From Elusimicrobiaceae bacterium (GTDB lineage: Bacteria > Elusimicrobiota > Elusimicrobia > Elusimicrobiales > Elusimicrobiaceae), in NCBI GenBank assembly GCA_016281355.1, contig JAEEIL010000032.1:62001-126000 (forward strand): a DNA stretch of 64,000 nucleotides. The letters are read 5' to 3'. Under the pieces are notes generated by a model that saw nothing but the letters and a program-made list of their open reading frames with translations, was not told where the DNA came from and did not search any database. Positions 8,016-17,455 of the stretch are shown here, in pieces. Made by a program: the position numbers and the translations under genes. Numbering within the stretch: position 1 is the stretch's first letter; each line of letters begins with the position of its first letter.

Positions 8016-8043
8016 ATATAATATATTGTTGGTGGGGTGTGTT

Positions 8044-11000
8044 ATGTCAAATGTTGACAAAAATTACGAAGATTTTTTAAAATCTTTACAAGAAGATAAT
8101 GGTAATTCGTTAGAAAGTTTCCCTTTTAACGAAGATTTCGATATTGAAAGTTTTATTAAAACCACGGAAGCACCTGCACAGGAACCTATACAGGCGGCTC
8201 AAACTACACCCGTACAAACCGCACCTGTAAGGCCGGCACCCCCTACAGCGGAACAGATAAATAAAGCAAAAGAAAACGAATTTATTTTACCCAGTGACAA
8301 CAATCAACAAGTTAATTTTGAAACTGCCGAAGATAAAAATTATTCTATAAAACGCTTGGAAGAAAAGTTAAGTGACCTCCAACAAAGATTTAATGAAGCA
8401 AATACAGCTAAAGAAGAAGAATCCGCTTTCGCGGCCGAACTGAACAAAGTAGATGAAGATGATACCAAAACAGAACCTGTAAAGAGTGATGAAGAGTTCT
8501 TTTCAAACATATCAACTGCTATACAAAATTTAAAGGGCAGTTTGGATAATATCGTCAATACACGTCTCCATTATGAAGAGAATTTAATCAGGCAAGATCA
8601 AACTTTAATAGCCCGTTTAAAAGAAAAAACAACACGCTTAAAAGCAATAAATTTAGCCTTAAACAGTGAAGTAAAACGCTCCAGAAGCGAAAAACTTGAA
8701 TATCTCCGCAGATCTGCAGAACAAACTAAGGAGTTATTATCACTGCGTATGCAGCTTTCACACGCAGAAGAGCGTACAAAACAAGGGGACTTTAAAGTTT
8801 CAGGCTTAGAACAACAAATAACGGTGCTTACCCAAGAAAAGAACTTACTCGATGAAGAAATTTCAAAAATAAGGCAAGAAAAATTAAATTACTTACAAAG
8901 TTCTACCGAGCAAACAAGAAATATAATGCAACTTCGTCATCAACTTGCCACTAAAGAAGAAGCTTTAAAACAAGAAGAAGTAAAAACCAACTTTTTGGAA
9001 CAACAATTAAAAACTGTTGAAGCCGCACATCAAGCTTTGCAAAAACAACAGCAAAATTCAGAAATTCAAAAATCCGAAGCGGAAAAAACTTTGCTCTTGC
9101 AAAGAGAGGAAATAAATTCTTTAACAAACCAGTTAACGCAAAGCAGAAATGAGCTCGCACAAAAGAGCCAAGAAGCCACTGATTTGCGCCAACAACTATT
9201 GAATTTACAATTATCCCCAGAACAAAATAAAAATGACTTAGCTGCCTTTACCGTTAAGCAAGAAGAAATATTGGCACCTTTAAAATCTTCACAACAAGAA
9301 CATGAACAAAAAATTGCTTTCTTAAGAACGGAACAGAGCGCAGAACTCCAACGTTTAAGAACAAAAGCTTTACAGGAAGAAAATATACTCCGCGCTGAAC
9401 TTCAAAAAGCGGAAGCCAAATATTTCCAAGAAGAAAGTTTGGTGAATTCATTAAAAACTCAAATTATCAATTTGGAAAACAACTTAAGGACATTAGAACA
9501 AGAAAAATCAAATTATAAAAATGAATCGGAAGGTTTAGCTAAAGAGCTTGACTCTATTAAGAAAAGTGATCAATCCGAATTAGTAAAATTAAGAGAAAAG
9601 TTACAACAAGCACAAAACTCCTATGACAGACAACAGGAACTTTACAATAATTTAGAAACGCAATACAGAAATGCCCAAAGGGAAAAGTATTATCTAAGTG
9701 AAGAAATTAAAAAAGCTATTATGCAAAGAGATAATGCTTTGCTGGAAAACGAAAGATATTTAACGGAAATTGAAAAACTTAAAAATGCACAAAACAATTT
9801 AACTAAAGATTTAAAGGAAGAAATACAAAAAATACTTGCAAGCAAAAACCAAATTGCCAGAGATTTATATGCCCTTAAGCAAAATAAGGAAACCCCTGCC
9901 GCAAGAATACAGCAAAGCCAAAGTTACTTACAGGAAAAGGACTCTTCACTTGAACTTTTAAAGAGCCAGATGGCTGCCTTATTAAGTTCGAAAGAGAATA
10001 CAGATAAAGCACTCTTGGAAGCCAGGGAAGAAAAATTTAAATTACTTAAACAACTTGAAGCCCAAACAAGGCAGTTAAATACTTTCCAATTAAGTTACCA
10101 AAATGAAATTGTTGCTTTAAGGCAAGAAAAGATGCAAGCCCAACTTGAGGCGGAAACGAAAATAAAGAACTTGCAAGAAAAATTAATTGCCGGCCAAAAT
10201 TTAATTTACTCTCTTAACCAACAACTTAAAGATGTCGGTCCGCAAAGCAAATTAGAAGAAGAAAAAGCAAAAGCAGCCCGCTTGGAACAGGAACTTGAAA
10301 AGGCAAAAAAAGTTTTTAATCAAGATACTGTTTTACTCGGAGAACTAAAAAATCAATATTCCAAGTTGCAAGACCGCAATGAAATCTTGGAACAAGAACT
10401 TTTTAAAGCAAAAGAAGAAAATGAACTTATAGAACAGGAATGCCAAAGTTATAAAGCACAAGTGGCAGACCTCAGCAAACAACTTTCTGAAGTTAAAGCG
10501 GAACTTAAGCAAGGGCAAGAATTTACTAAAAAACTTTCTGCACAAATTAACAAACTCAAAACAGTAAATGTAGCCCTTAATGCCGCATTAAAACAGATGC
10601 AAGAGCAGAAGATTGAGGCACTTAATACAACTGCACAGCAGACAAGAGATATTTTAGAACTAAGAGAACAATTAAAACGTGTACAGGCAGATCCTAAATC
10701 ATTAAATTTCACAAACGGCACTATCTCCGTAAGCGCAGAAAATGAAATGAAGATTAAGAGCCTAGAAGAAGAACTAAAACGTGTTTCAGAAGTATGCATG
10801 ACACAAGTACAGGAAATAAACAAAATCAAGACAGATAATTCACAATTAAAAACTGTCGCAGAAGAGAAAATGCTGCTTCAAAACCGCTTAAATGCTTTAC
10901 AGAGGCATTTTAATTTAATGAGTGAAGAACTTGAAACTTATAAAAACAATACAGAAAAAGATACCTTGATGAAAGCCAAAGCAACTGCATTGACTGTACA

Positions 11001-11841
11001 ACTTGAACGTGTAAGCCAAGAAAAAGATAATTTAAAAAATAAATTAGAGGCTGCCCAAGCACAACTAAGAGAAGCCGCTGAGCGTGAACGCAAAACAAGC
11101 CAAGAATTAGAGGCTTTACGCCAAGCTTTATCTAAAAACAGTGACAATATCTTCAAGTTAAAAGAAGAAATTGCCCCCTTAATGCAAACTCAAGAACAAC
11201 CTAAAGCCCCCGTTAAAGAAGAACCTACTGCAAGTACTATCAAAAACGAAAGAGAAGAACTTGCAAAAGAGCTTTTTGCAGATACAAAAAACGATATAAA
11301 AGATGTTGAAGAAGAAAACACATCATCTGACTATACAGAAACATCAACCGGAACTGAATTTAAAAACAATGGGGATACCACTTTCCAGCGGGATATCCTT
11401 GAAGACTACGAAAATGATGAAATCGCTGAGGAAGAAAGCACGGATAATCTACCATTCTTAGGAAATCAGACTTCGGAAAAGTCATTAGAAGAAGTTTATC
11501 TACCGGAACAAGAAATTGACCTGGAAAATTTATTTAAGGAAGACGAGAACTCCAATACTTCAATGGAAGTAACGGAAGAGGAAAATGGGGTTATTATCGA
11601 AGATGTAAGGCCTACTGATGTAAATGCAAAAACAGCCACATCAGAAGTAAAAGAAGAAAAAGAAGTACAAGTTGATGAAAATACCTATACAGACCACTCC
11701 ATAAGAAGAAGTGTTATCAGCAGACGTCAACATGTAAGAAACCCGATAACAACTTTCCGCAAAGATGAAGAATATTCCGATTTCTTAAAAAAGACCAAGA
11801 GTTTGTTCTACAGAATTAAATGGTCGCTCTTTAAGGATTAA
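8044..11841 (+). CDS. Large coiled-coil protein of unknown function
   Basis: This 1265-residue protein is almost entirely predicted coiled coil from about residue 95 to 1060, rich in Glu, Lys, Gln and Leu in heptad spacing, with no signal peptide. The N-terminal 90 residues are acidic, then proline/alanine/threonine-rich. A long acidic segment spans about 1070-1215, and the last 45 residues are basic and aromatic. A module of the form LKxxNxALNxxxK followed by QTxxxLxLRxQL recurs near residues 195-235 and 840-880, with a partial copy near 275-300. The two ends share a YxDFLK motif. The ATG at 8044, behind GGTGGGG, is chosen over an in-frame TTG at 8026. It lies two bases before ddl. A cytoskeletal or scaffold role is conceivable but unsupported. 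Confidence 0.85.
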   Translation: MSNVDKNYEDFLKSLQEDNGNSLESFPFNEDFDIESFIKTTEAPAQEPIQAAQTTPVQTAPVRPAPPTAEQINKAKENEFILPSDNNQQVNFETAEDKNYSIKRLEEKLSDLQQRFNEANTAKEEESAFAAELNKVDEDDTKTEPVKSDEEFFSNISTAIQNLKGSLDNIVNTRLHYEENLIRQDQTLIARLKEKTTRLKAINLALNSEVKRSRSEKLEYLRRSAEQTKELLSLRMQLSHAEERTKQGDFKVSGLEQQITVLTQEKNLLDEEISKIRQEKLNYLQSSTEQTRNIMQLRHQLATKEEALKQEEVKTNFLEQQLKTVEAAHQALQKQQQNSEIQKSEAEKTLLLQREEINSLTNQLTQSRNELAQKSQEATDLRQQLLNLQLSPEQNKNDLAAFTVKQEEILAPLKSSQQEHEQKIAFLRTEQSAELQRLRTKALQEENILRAELQKAEAKYFQEESLVNSLKTQIINLENNLRTLEQEKSNYKNESEGLAKELDSIKKSDQSELVKLREKLQQAQNSYDRQQELYNNLETQYRNAQREKYYLSEEIKKAIMQRDNALLENERYLTEIEKLKNAQNNLTKDLKEEIQKILASKNQIARDLYALKQNKETPAARIQQSQSYLQEKDSSLELLKSQMAALLSSKENTDKALLEAREEKFKLLKQLEAQTRQLNTFQLSYQNEIVALRQEKMQAQLEAETKIKNLQEKLIAGQNLIYSLNQQLKDVGPQSKLEEEKAKAARLEQELEKAKKVFNQDTVLLGELKNQYSKLQDRNEILEQELFKAKEENELIEQECQSYKAQVADLSKQLSEVKAELKQGQEFTKKLSAQINKLKTVNVALNAALKQMQEQKIEALNTTAQQTRDILELREQLKRVQADPKSLNFTNGTISVSAENEMKIKSLEEELKRVSEVCMTQVQEINKIKTDNSQLKTVAEEKMLLQNRLNALQRHFNLMSEELETYKNNTEKDTLMKAKATALTVQLERVSQEKDNLKNKLEAAQAQLREAAERERKTSQELEALRQALSKNSDNIFKLKEEIAPLMQTQEQPKAPVKEEPTASTIKNEREELAKELFADTKNDIKDVEEENTSSDYTETSTGTEFKNNGDTTFQRDILEDYENDEIAEEESTDNLPFLGNQTSEKSLEEVYLPEQEIDLENLFKEDENSNTSMEVTEEENGVIIEDVRPTDVNAKTATSEVKEEKEVQVDENTYTDHSIRRSVISRRQHVRNPITTFRKDEEYSDFLKKTKSLFYRIKWSLFKD

Positions 11842-11843
11842 AA

Positions 11844-12875
11844 ATGAAAACTTTAACTATTGCGATTATATATGGCGGAAAAAGTACCGAACATGAGGTA
11901 TCTGTCCACTCCGCAGGTGATGTTTGCAAAGAACTTCAGAAAAAATATAAAATTTTACCTATCTTTATTTCTAAAACAGGCCAATGGTTTTTGCAAAAAA
12001 CTTGTGGATTTAAAACAAAAAACGATATTGAAATTTCCCCCCTTTTTGACGGTAATTTGATTGATAAAAAAGGAAAAAAATATAAGGCAGATTTATTTTT
12101 CCCTGTTTTACATGGCACTTTCGGTGAAGACGGTTGCGTGCAAGGTTTATTTGAAACTTTAGGTATCAAATATGTAGGTTGCAAAGTTTTAGCATCAGCA
12201 CTTGCCATGAACAAAGAACTTTCAAAAGAAATTGCGGTAAAAGCAAAAATACCTGTTTTACCGTGGTTTTCCTTGAATAAAAATGATAAATTAGATAAAA
12301 AAACTATTTTACGAAAGGCCAAAAAATTAGGTTACCCTATTTTTGTTAAGCCAAACAGTTTAGGTTCTTCGATAGGTATAACTAAAGTAAATAAAGAAGA
12401 TGAACTTTTGCCCGCTATTAAAAAGGCATTTGCTTTTGAAAATCATATCCTTGTTGAAAAAGGCCTTGATAATGCGCGTGAAGTATTTTGCGCAGTTATT
12501 GAAGTTACGCCCGAGACTTTTGAAGCCTCCGCTTGCGGGGAATTAATTAAATCTGACAGTGAATTTTTCGACTATGAAACGAAATACCATAATCCGCATG
12601 GTTGTGATATGGAAATACCCGCAAAATTACCTATAAAACTTCAAAAGAAATTACAGGAATACACTAAGAAATTCTTTATTGCTTTAGGAGGAACAGGTTT
12701 ATCAAGAATAGATTTTTTAATTTCTCAAGATGGCAGGCAAGCATACTTCTCCGAGATAAATACTTTGCCGGGGCTTTCAAAAACAAGTTTATTTCCTAAT
12801 TTGCTTAAAGCAAAGAGATTGTCATACACGAAACAATTGGATATCTTGATTAAAACTGCTCTAAATAGGGATTAA
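11844..12875 (+). CDS. ddl: D-alanine--D-alanine ligase
   Basis: Ddl joins two D-alanines for the peptidoglycan stem peptide. The 343 residues show the ATP-grasp architecture: N-terminal IYGGKSTEHEVSVHSA, central FPVLHGTFGEDGCVQGLFE, the ATP-binding KPNSLGSSIGITK loop and the C-terminal metal-binding EINTLPGLSKTSLFP. Length is normal. It begins two bases after the coiled-coil gene and is followed two bases later by a small membrane protein gene, so all three are probably cotranscribed. Confidence 0.96.
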   Translation: MKTLTIAIIYGGKSTEHEVSVHSAGDVCKELQKKYKILPIFISKTGQWFLQKTCGFKTKNDIEISPLFDGNLIDKKGKKYKADLFFPVLHGTFGEDGCVQGLFETLGIKYVGCKVLASALAMNKELSKEIAVKAKIPVLPWFSLNKNDKLDKKTILRKAKKLGYPIFVKPNSLGSSIGITKVNKEDELLPAIKKAFAFENHILVEKGLDNAREVFCAVIEVTPETFEASACGELIKSDSEFFDYETKYHNPHGCDMEIPAKLPIKLQKKLQEYTKKFFIALGGTGLSRIDFLISQDGRQAYFSEINTLPGLSKTSLFPNLLKAKRLSYTKQLDILIKTALNRD

Positions 12876-12876
12876 A

Positions 12877-13329
12877 ATGAAAAATACAAAAATAAAAAAA
12901 TATCTTAAAAGTTTTAATTTTATAGTTTATCTTATTTTGATTCTTTGTATTCTTGGCTTAGTCAGAAATATATTGTTTTTAAAAAACTTTCATGCACTTG
13001 GGAAAGATGCAAGCAATTTGTTTATTGCAATGATAGCAATATATTTTGCCCAAATAGTACTAATACTGGCAAAAAAATGGCAAGTATGGATAATCTCTTT
13101 GATTCAAGTAATATTTTGTATATATGTTTTCCCAGATTTTACAATTACCCCAATTAGCGCAGTTATAAAATTCGTATTTTTTAATAAAATGATAGAAGGC
13201 AACTATGCATGGGCAACTTTTATAAATTTTATGTTTATTTCTTTCGGTTTTAGTGCAGAAATGATAAAAACTTATTTACTTTATGTTTACTTTCCACGCG
13301 AAACAAAATCTATAACTGTAAATTCTTAA
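12877..13329 (+). CDS. Small integral membrane protein, unknown
   Basis: This 150-residue protein has about four hydrophobic helices (roughly 15-32, 45-65, 70-88 and 100-132) and a basic N-terminus (KKYLK). I recognise no family. It follows ddl by one base, so it is likely translated from the same mRNA. Its stop codon overlaps the stop of the convergent GNAT gene through a shared TTAA. No Shine-Dalgarno stands out other than purines at the end of ddl. Confidence 0.7.
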   Translation: MKNTKIKKYLKSFNFIVYLILILCILGLVRNILFLKNFHALGKDASNLFIAMIAIYFAQIVLILAKKWQVWIISLIQVIFCIYVFPDFTITPISAVIKFVFFNKMIEGNYAWATFINFMFISFGFSAEMIKTYLLYVYFPRETKSITVNS

Positions 13330-14423
13330 ATATTCTTTTTATAAATGCGGTAAGTCTTGGTTTTATAGCAACCGGTTTCTTGTACAACGGAGATTATGCC
13401 TTTATTGTCTTCCAAAAGCCAAGAAAGTTCTGCTTTATGCCAACCTTTTTTGACAGATTTATCAATAATTTCATTAACTACTAAAAGTTCAAGCCCGCGC
13501 CCACGATGATTTGGGTGCACACCGAGCATAAGCATACGGCAATCATCCATATTAAAATAGGCTTTTATTGCTTTAAAAAATTTACTGAAGCCGGAATTTT
13601 GTTGCCATTCTTTTAAAACTTTATTAAAGTTTGGTACGCAAATTGCAAAGGCGACGACTTCCCCTTTAACTTCACATATAGTAGTCATCTCCGTCTTGAC
13701 TATAGTTTTTAATTCTTTGGCGGTTTGTTTAATTTCGGCATCACTTATAGGTACAAAACCCCAATTTTGAGCCCAAGATTCATTATAAATCTTGCAAATT
13801 TTATCTACTTCTTCGTCAAAGTTCTTTAAATTTATAGGGCGAAAGGTAATATCTTTATTTCTTTTAAAACGTTCAATAAGTTTTTGCATTCGCGGAGTAT
13901 ATTCTTCTTTATCAGTACGTTCAAATGCCACTAGATCTTTTGCTTTTTCAAAACCGCAACTTTTTATAAGTTCATCATAATAAGAAAAATTATAGGGCAT
14001 CATTATAAATGGGTCTTTATCAAAATTATCAAGCAAAACACCGCAAGTATGGTTAGTGCTTGGGTTTACCGGACCTTGAATAATTTTACAGCCTTTTTGC
14101 CTGAGCCAAGCAGAAGCAGAAGCAAATAAAGTTTTGGCTGCTTTTGTATCGTTTATACAATCAAAAAAGCCGAAAAACCCTGTTTTATCTTGCCAATGCT
14201 TATTATGCGCCAAGTTCGTTAAGGCACAAATGCGGCCGATAATTTCCCCATCTTCATAGAGTAAAAAAAGAGCCCTTTCATTATTTTGCCAAAAAGGGTC
14301 TTTAGTTAAAAGTTTTATAAGATTACTTTTTAAATCAGTTATATAATGCGGACAACCTTTATAAAGTTTAAAAGGAAAATTAACAAACTTTTTTACATTT
14401 TTTGTTTCTATAACTTTAAACAT
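13326..14423 (-). CDS. GNAT-fold N-acyltransferase-like protein
   Basis: The 365-residue protein has a C-terminal GNAT-like acetyl/acyl-CoA domain (LGVHPNHRGRGLELLVVNEII, about 295-315) and an N-terminal segment with LYEDGEIIGRICALTN and PVNPSTNHTCGVLLDNF. It resembles the large YghO-type acyltransferases. Its start shares one base with the stop of the serine-palmitoyltransferase-like gene, so the two are translationally coupled. Caulobacter ceramide synthesis includes a separate N-acyltransferase acting after Spt. From this I infer that the present protein may acylate the long-chain amino product. I cannot verify homology to that enzyme. Confidence 0.75.
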   Translation of the reverse strand: MFKVIETKNVKKFVNFPFKLYKGCPHYITDLKSNLIKLLTKDPFWQNNERALFLLYEDGEIIGRICALTNLAHNKHWQDKTGFFGFFDCINDTKAAKTLFASASAWLRQKGCKIIQGPVNPSTNHTCGVLLDNFDKDPFIMMPYNFSYYDELIKSCGFEKAKDLVAFERTDKEEYTPRMQKLIERFKRNKDITFRPINLKNFDEEVDKICKIYNESWAQNWGFVPISDAEIKQTAKELKTIVKTEMTTICEVKGEVVAFAICVPNFNKVLKEWQQNSGFSKFFKAIKAYFNMDDCRMLMLGVHPNHRGRGLELLVVNEIIDKSVKKGWHKAELSWLLEDNKGIISVVQETGCYKTKTYRIYKKNI

Positions 14424-15610
14424 TATTTTATTATGCCAAGTTCGCGCCCAGCTTTAGTGAAAACTTCAATGATTTTATCAATTTGTTCGTCAGTATGTGT
14501 CGCCATTAAAGTAACACGCATCATGCATCTGTTTGGAGGAACAGCAGGCGGAATAACAGGTGTTGTAAAAATGCCACCTTCTAAAGTAGCGCGCCACATT
14601 TTAAAACATGTATCCATTTCACCGACGAAAACTGGCACTATCGGCGTTTGTGTTTTGCCGATATCAAAACCTGCTTTTTTAAAACCTTTTTTAAGACGTT
14701 CGGAATTAGCCCAAAGTTTATCTTTGCGACTCATATCGTCACTAATTAAATCTATCGCACGGGAAATTGACGCAACGGAAGCAGGTGGCAAAGCTGCAGA
14801 AAATATTTGGCTTCTTGCATTATGCCTAATATAGTGAATAATATCTGCATCCCCTACTACAAAACCGCCTACGCTTGCAAAAGTTTTTGAACAAGTACCG
14901 ACTACCAAATCAACTTCTTTATGTAAATTAAAATATTCACAAGTACCACGCCCGGTTTTACCTAAAACGCCTGTTGCGTGAGCATCATCAACAATAATTC
15001 TTGCACCGTATTTTTTTGCAAGTTTAACAATTTCCGGTAAATTGCAAATATCGCCTTCCATGCTAAAAACGCCGTCAACAACAATTAATTTGCCCTTTTC
15101 TTCCGGTATTTTGGAGAGGACTATTTCCAAATCCTTCATATCATTATGTTTGAAACGTATCATCTCCGCTTCGGAGAGTTTTACCCCATCTAAAATACTT
15201 GCATGGTCAAGTTTATCAACTATGGCGACATCACCCTTCTTAAGTAAACTTGAAATTACACCTAAATTCATCTGGTATCCGGCAGAAAATATTAACCCTG
15301 CCTCTTTACCTTTAAATTTGGCGAGTTTAGCTTCAAGTTCTTCTGCGGCAACGGTGTTACCGTTTAAAAATCTTGAACCTGCTGAACCTGTACCGTATTT
15401 GGAAACAGCTTCAAGGGCGGCTTCTTTCATTTTAGGATCATTTGCCAGGCCTAAATAGTTGTTAGAACCTGCCATGATATATTTTTTACCCTTAAGCATA
15501 ACTTCAGGCCCCTGGGCCGAAGAAATGGGCTGAAAATAGCCATAAATACCAAGTTCCATTAAACGTTTTGCGTCTTTAAAGTTTCTGCACTTTTCAAATA
15601 TATCTGCCAT
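14423..15610 (-). CDS. PLP-dependent alpha-oxoamine synthase, serine palmitoyltransferase-like
   Basis: This family condenses an amino acid with an acyl-CoA or acyl-ACP. The 395 residues include the SPT-type start YFQPISSAQG then AGSNNYLGL, LDHASILDG, DDAHATGVLG (PLP Asp), the Schiff-base lysine K242 in GTCSKTFASVGG, RHNARSQIFSAALPP and PAVPPNRCMMR. These variants match serine palmitoyltransferases better than Kbl or BioF; a separate Kbl with tdh lies at 50986-52170 and no other bio genes are near. It sits between hldE2 and the GNAT gene in an operon with accB and accC. A sphingolipid-type product is likely but unproven. Confidence 0.85.
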   Translation of the reverse strand: MADIFEKCRNFKDAKRLMELGIYGYFQPISSAQGPEVMLKGKKYIMAGSNNYLGLANDPKMKEAALEAVSKYGTGSAGSRFLNGNTVAAEELEAKLAKFKGKEAGLIFSAGYQMNLGVISSLLKKGDVAIVDKLDHASILDGVKLSEAEMIRFKHNDMKDLEIVLSKIPEEKGKLIVVDGVFSMEGDICNLPEIVKLAKKYGARIIVDDAHATGVLGKTGRGTCEYFNLHKEVDLVVGTCSKTFASVGGFVVGDADIIHYIRHNARSQIFSAALPPASVASISRAIDLISDDMSRKDKLWANSERLKKGFKKAGFDIGKTQTPIVPVFVGEMDTCFKMWRATLEGGIFTTPVIPPAVPPNRCMMRVTLMATHTDEQIDKIIEVFTKAGRELGIIK

Positions 15611-15636
15611 AATTTTACCTATATAAATATTTTACT

Positions 15637-16104
15637 TTATTGTAAAGATATTTTGTTAATTAAATTTGTTGTGGAACGCCCTTTAACTAAAGGGAACAAA
15701 ACCACACGACCTGCAAATTGTTCACCTACGACCTTTTTATTTTTATAATCTGCCCCTTTTACCAAGACATCAGGCCTTACAAGTCTTATAAGTTCAAGGG
15801 GTGTATCTTGGCTAAACAAACAAACTGCATCAACCGCGCCCAAGGATGCTACTACAAGTGCCCGATCGGATTGTTTATTTATCGGGCGTTTGGGCCCTTT
15901 TAAACGTTTGACAGAAGCATCACTGTTTAAACCAAGCACCAAAATATCGCCTTTACTTTTAGCAAATTCTATACTACTTACGTGGCCTGCGTGCAAGATA
16001 TCAAAACAACCGTTTGTAAAAACGATTTTTTTGCCTTGTGCTTTCGCTTTTTTAACGAAAGAAGCGAGTTTCGCACGGGTCATTATTTTACTTTTTGCTT
16101 TCAT
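15637..16104 (-). CDS. hldE2: D-glycero-beta-D-manno-heptose 1-phosphate adenylyltransferase
   Basis: This is the nucleotidyltransferase half of HldE, found here as a separate 155-residue protein (also called rfaE2 or hldC). It makes ADP-heptose for the LPS core. The motifs FTNGCFDILHAGHV (HxGH adenylyltransferase site), LVLGLNSDASVKRLKGPKRPI, PDVLVKGADY and GRSTTNLI are complete. The kinase half is not in the window. Its start overlaps the end of accC by 17 bases. Confidence 0.93.
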   Translation of the reverse strand: MKAKSKIMTRAKLASFVKKAKAQGKKIVFTNGCFDILHAGHVSSIEFAKSKGDILVLGLNSDASVKRLKGPKRPINKQSDRALVVASLGAVDAVCLFSQDTPLELIRLVRPDVLVKGADYKNKKVVGEQFAGRVVLFPLVKGRSTTNLINKISLQ

Positions 16105-17452
16105 TTAAAATTTCCTCTACCAAGGCGGTATTTGTTTGACCTTCCTGAAATTTTTTATTTTGTAAAATCAATTTATGAAAATCTAAAGTATTCTTGATGC
16201 CTTTGATTCTAAATTCATCCAAAGCCCTTTGCGCACGTTTTAAGGCTTGTTCTCTATTCGGTGCACTGATTATAAGTTTTGCAATTAAACTGTCATAAAA
16301 AGAAGGTATTTCATAACCTCCGTAAATGGCACTGTCTACCCTAATGCCTAAACCGTCCGGTGTGTGAAAATAAGTTACAAGCCCGGAATTAGGTAAAAAG
16401 TTTTGCTCATAATCTTCGGCATTAATTCTGAATTCTATGGCATGGCAATTTATTTTTTGTGCTTCGGTTTGTGTTAAAGTTAATGGTTGGTTTTGTGCAA
16501 TTTCCACTTGCATTTTAACAAGATCTACACCCCCGCAAACAGCTTCGGTGACAGGGTGTTCCACTTGCAAACGGGTATTAACTTCCATAAAATAAAAATT
16601 TTTATTTTCGTCCATCAAAAACTCAACTGTGCCTACGCCGCTATATTTGGCTTGTTTTACCAAAGCAACAGCCGCAGCAATTAATTTTTTACGGATTTCA
16701 GCCGTAACAAAAGGTGAAGGCGATTCTTCAATCAACTTTTGATTTTTGCGTTGCATAGAACAATCGCGTTCCGTAAATGCAACAACATTCCCTAAATTAT
16801 CCGCAGCAAATTGCACTTCTATGTGACGAGGATTAATTAAAAGTTGTTCAAAGTAAACATCATCATTACCAAATGCAATTTTAGCCTCTGCTTTAGCGGT
16901 TTCAAAAGCTGTTTCAAAAGCATCTTCGGTTTGGGCGACACGCATACCTCGCCCCCCGCCACCGAGAGCTGCCTTTATCATCAACGGGAACCCTATTTTT
17001 TTAGCTTCAAGCAAGGCATTGCCTTTAACAATACCGTCACTACCTTTAATTACCGGAACACCTGCTTTTATTGCAAGAGCCCGGGCTGCCGCTTTTTGGC
17101 CGAGTTTGGAAATTGCTTCGGCACTTGGCCCAATAAAATCGATACCTGCTGAAGTAACTTCTTTAGCGAAATCAGCATTTTCGGAAAGAAAACCATAACC
17201 GGGGTGAATTGCTTCCGCTTTCGTAATTTTTGCAGCGGCAATAATTGCATCAATATTTAAGTAACTTTCTTTGCTTTCAGCCGGACCTATACAAAGAGCT
17301 TCATCAGCTACAAGAACGTGGGCGGAAGTTTTATCTTCTTCAGAGTAAACCGCAACGGTTTTAATATCCATTTCTTTTAAAGTACGAATAATTCTTAAAG
17401 CAATTTCACCACGGTTTGCAACTAAAATTTTTGTATATTTTTTCTCTTTCAT
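16088..17452 (-). CDS. accC: Acetyl-CoA carboxylase, biotin carboxylase subunit
   Basis: AccC carboxylates the biotin carried by AccB at the expense of ATP, the first step of malonyl-CoA formation. The 454 residues match the family. Visible are LVANRGEIALRIIRT, HPGYGFLSENADFA, the ATP-grasp glycine-rich loop GGGGRGMR, ERDCSMQRKNQKLIEESPSP and EVNTRLQVEHPVTE. It follows accB by three bases. The neighbouring AccB has an atypical biotinylation site, yet AccC itself looks fully intact. The carboxyltransferase subunits accA/accD are not in the window. Confidence 0.96.
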   Translation of the reverse strand: MKEKKYTKILVANRGEIALRIIRTLKEMDIKTVAVYSEEDKTSAHVLVADEALCIGPAESKESYLNIDAIIAAAKITKAEAIHPGYGFLSENADFAKEVTSAGIDFIGPSAEAISKLGQKAAARALAIKAGVPVIKGSDGIVKGNALLEAKKIGFPLMIKAALGGGGRGMRVAQTEDAFETAFETAKAEAKIAFGNDDVYFEQLLINPRHIEVQFAADNLGNVVAFTERDCSMQRKNQKLIEESPSPFVTAEIRKKLIAAAVALVKQAKYSGVGTVEFLMDENKNFYFMEVNTRLQVEHPVTEAVCGGVDLVKMQVEIAQNQPLTLTQTEAQKINCHAIEFRINAEDYEQNFLPNSGLVTYFHTPDGLGIRVDSAIYGGYEIPSFYDSLIAKLIISAPNREQALKRAQRALDEFRIKGIKNTLDFHKLILQNKKFQEGQTNTALVEEILNESKK

Positions 17453-17455
17453 AAA

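Noticed and set aside
8026-8043. TTG start adding six residues to the coiled-coil protein
   Set aside because: The ATG at 8044 follows GGTGGGG at a fitting distance.
10449-10829. 126-codon minus-strand frame inside the coiled-coil gene
   Set aside because: It is antisense to a coding repeat region, Ser/Cys-rich and without a ribosome site; a shadow of the real gene.
14346-15458. Plus-strand frames of 162 and 138 codons opposite the GNAT and SPT-like genes
   Set aside because: They are antisense to clearly conserved genes and show no family motif.
14423-15610. BioF or second Kbl
   Set aside because: No other biotin genes are near, Kbl is elsewhere with tdh, and the active-site variants are SPT-type.
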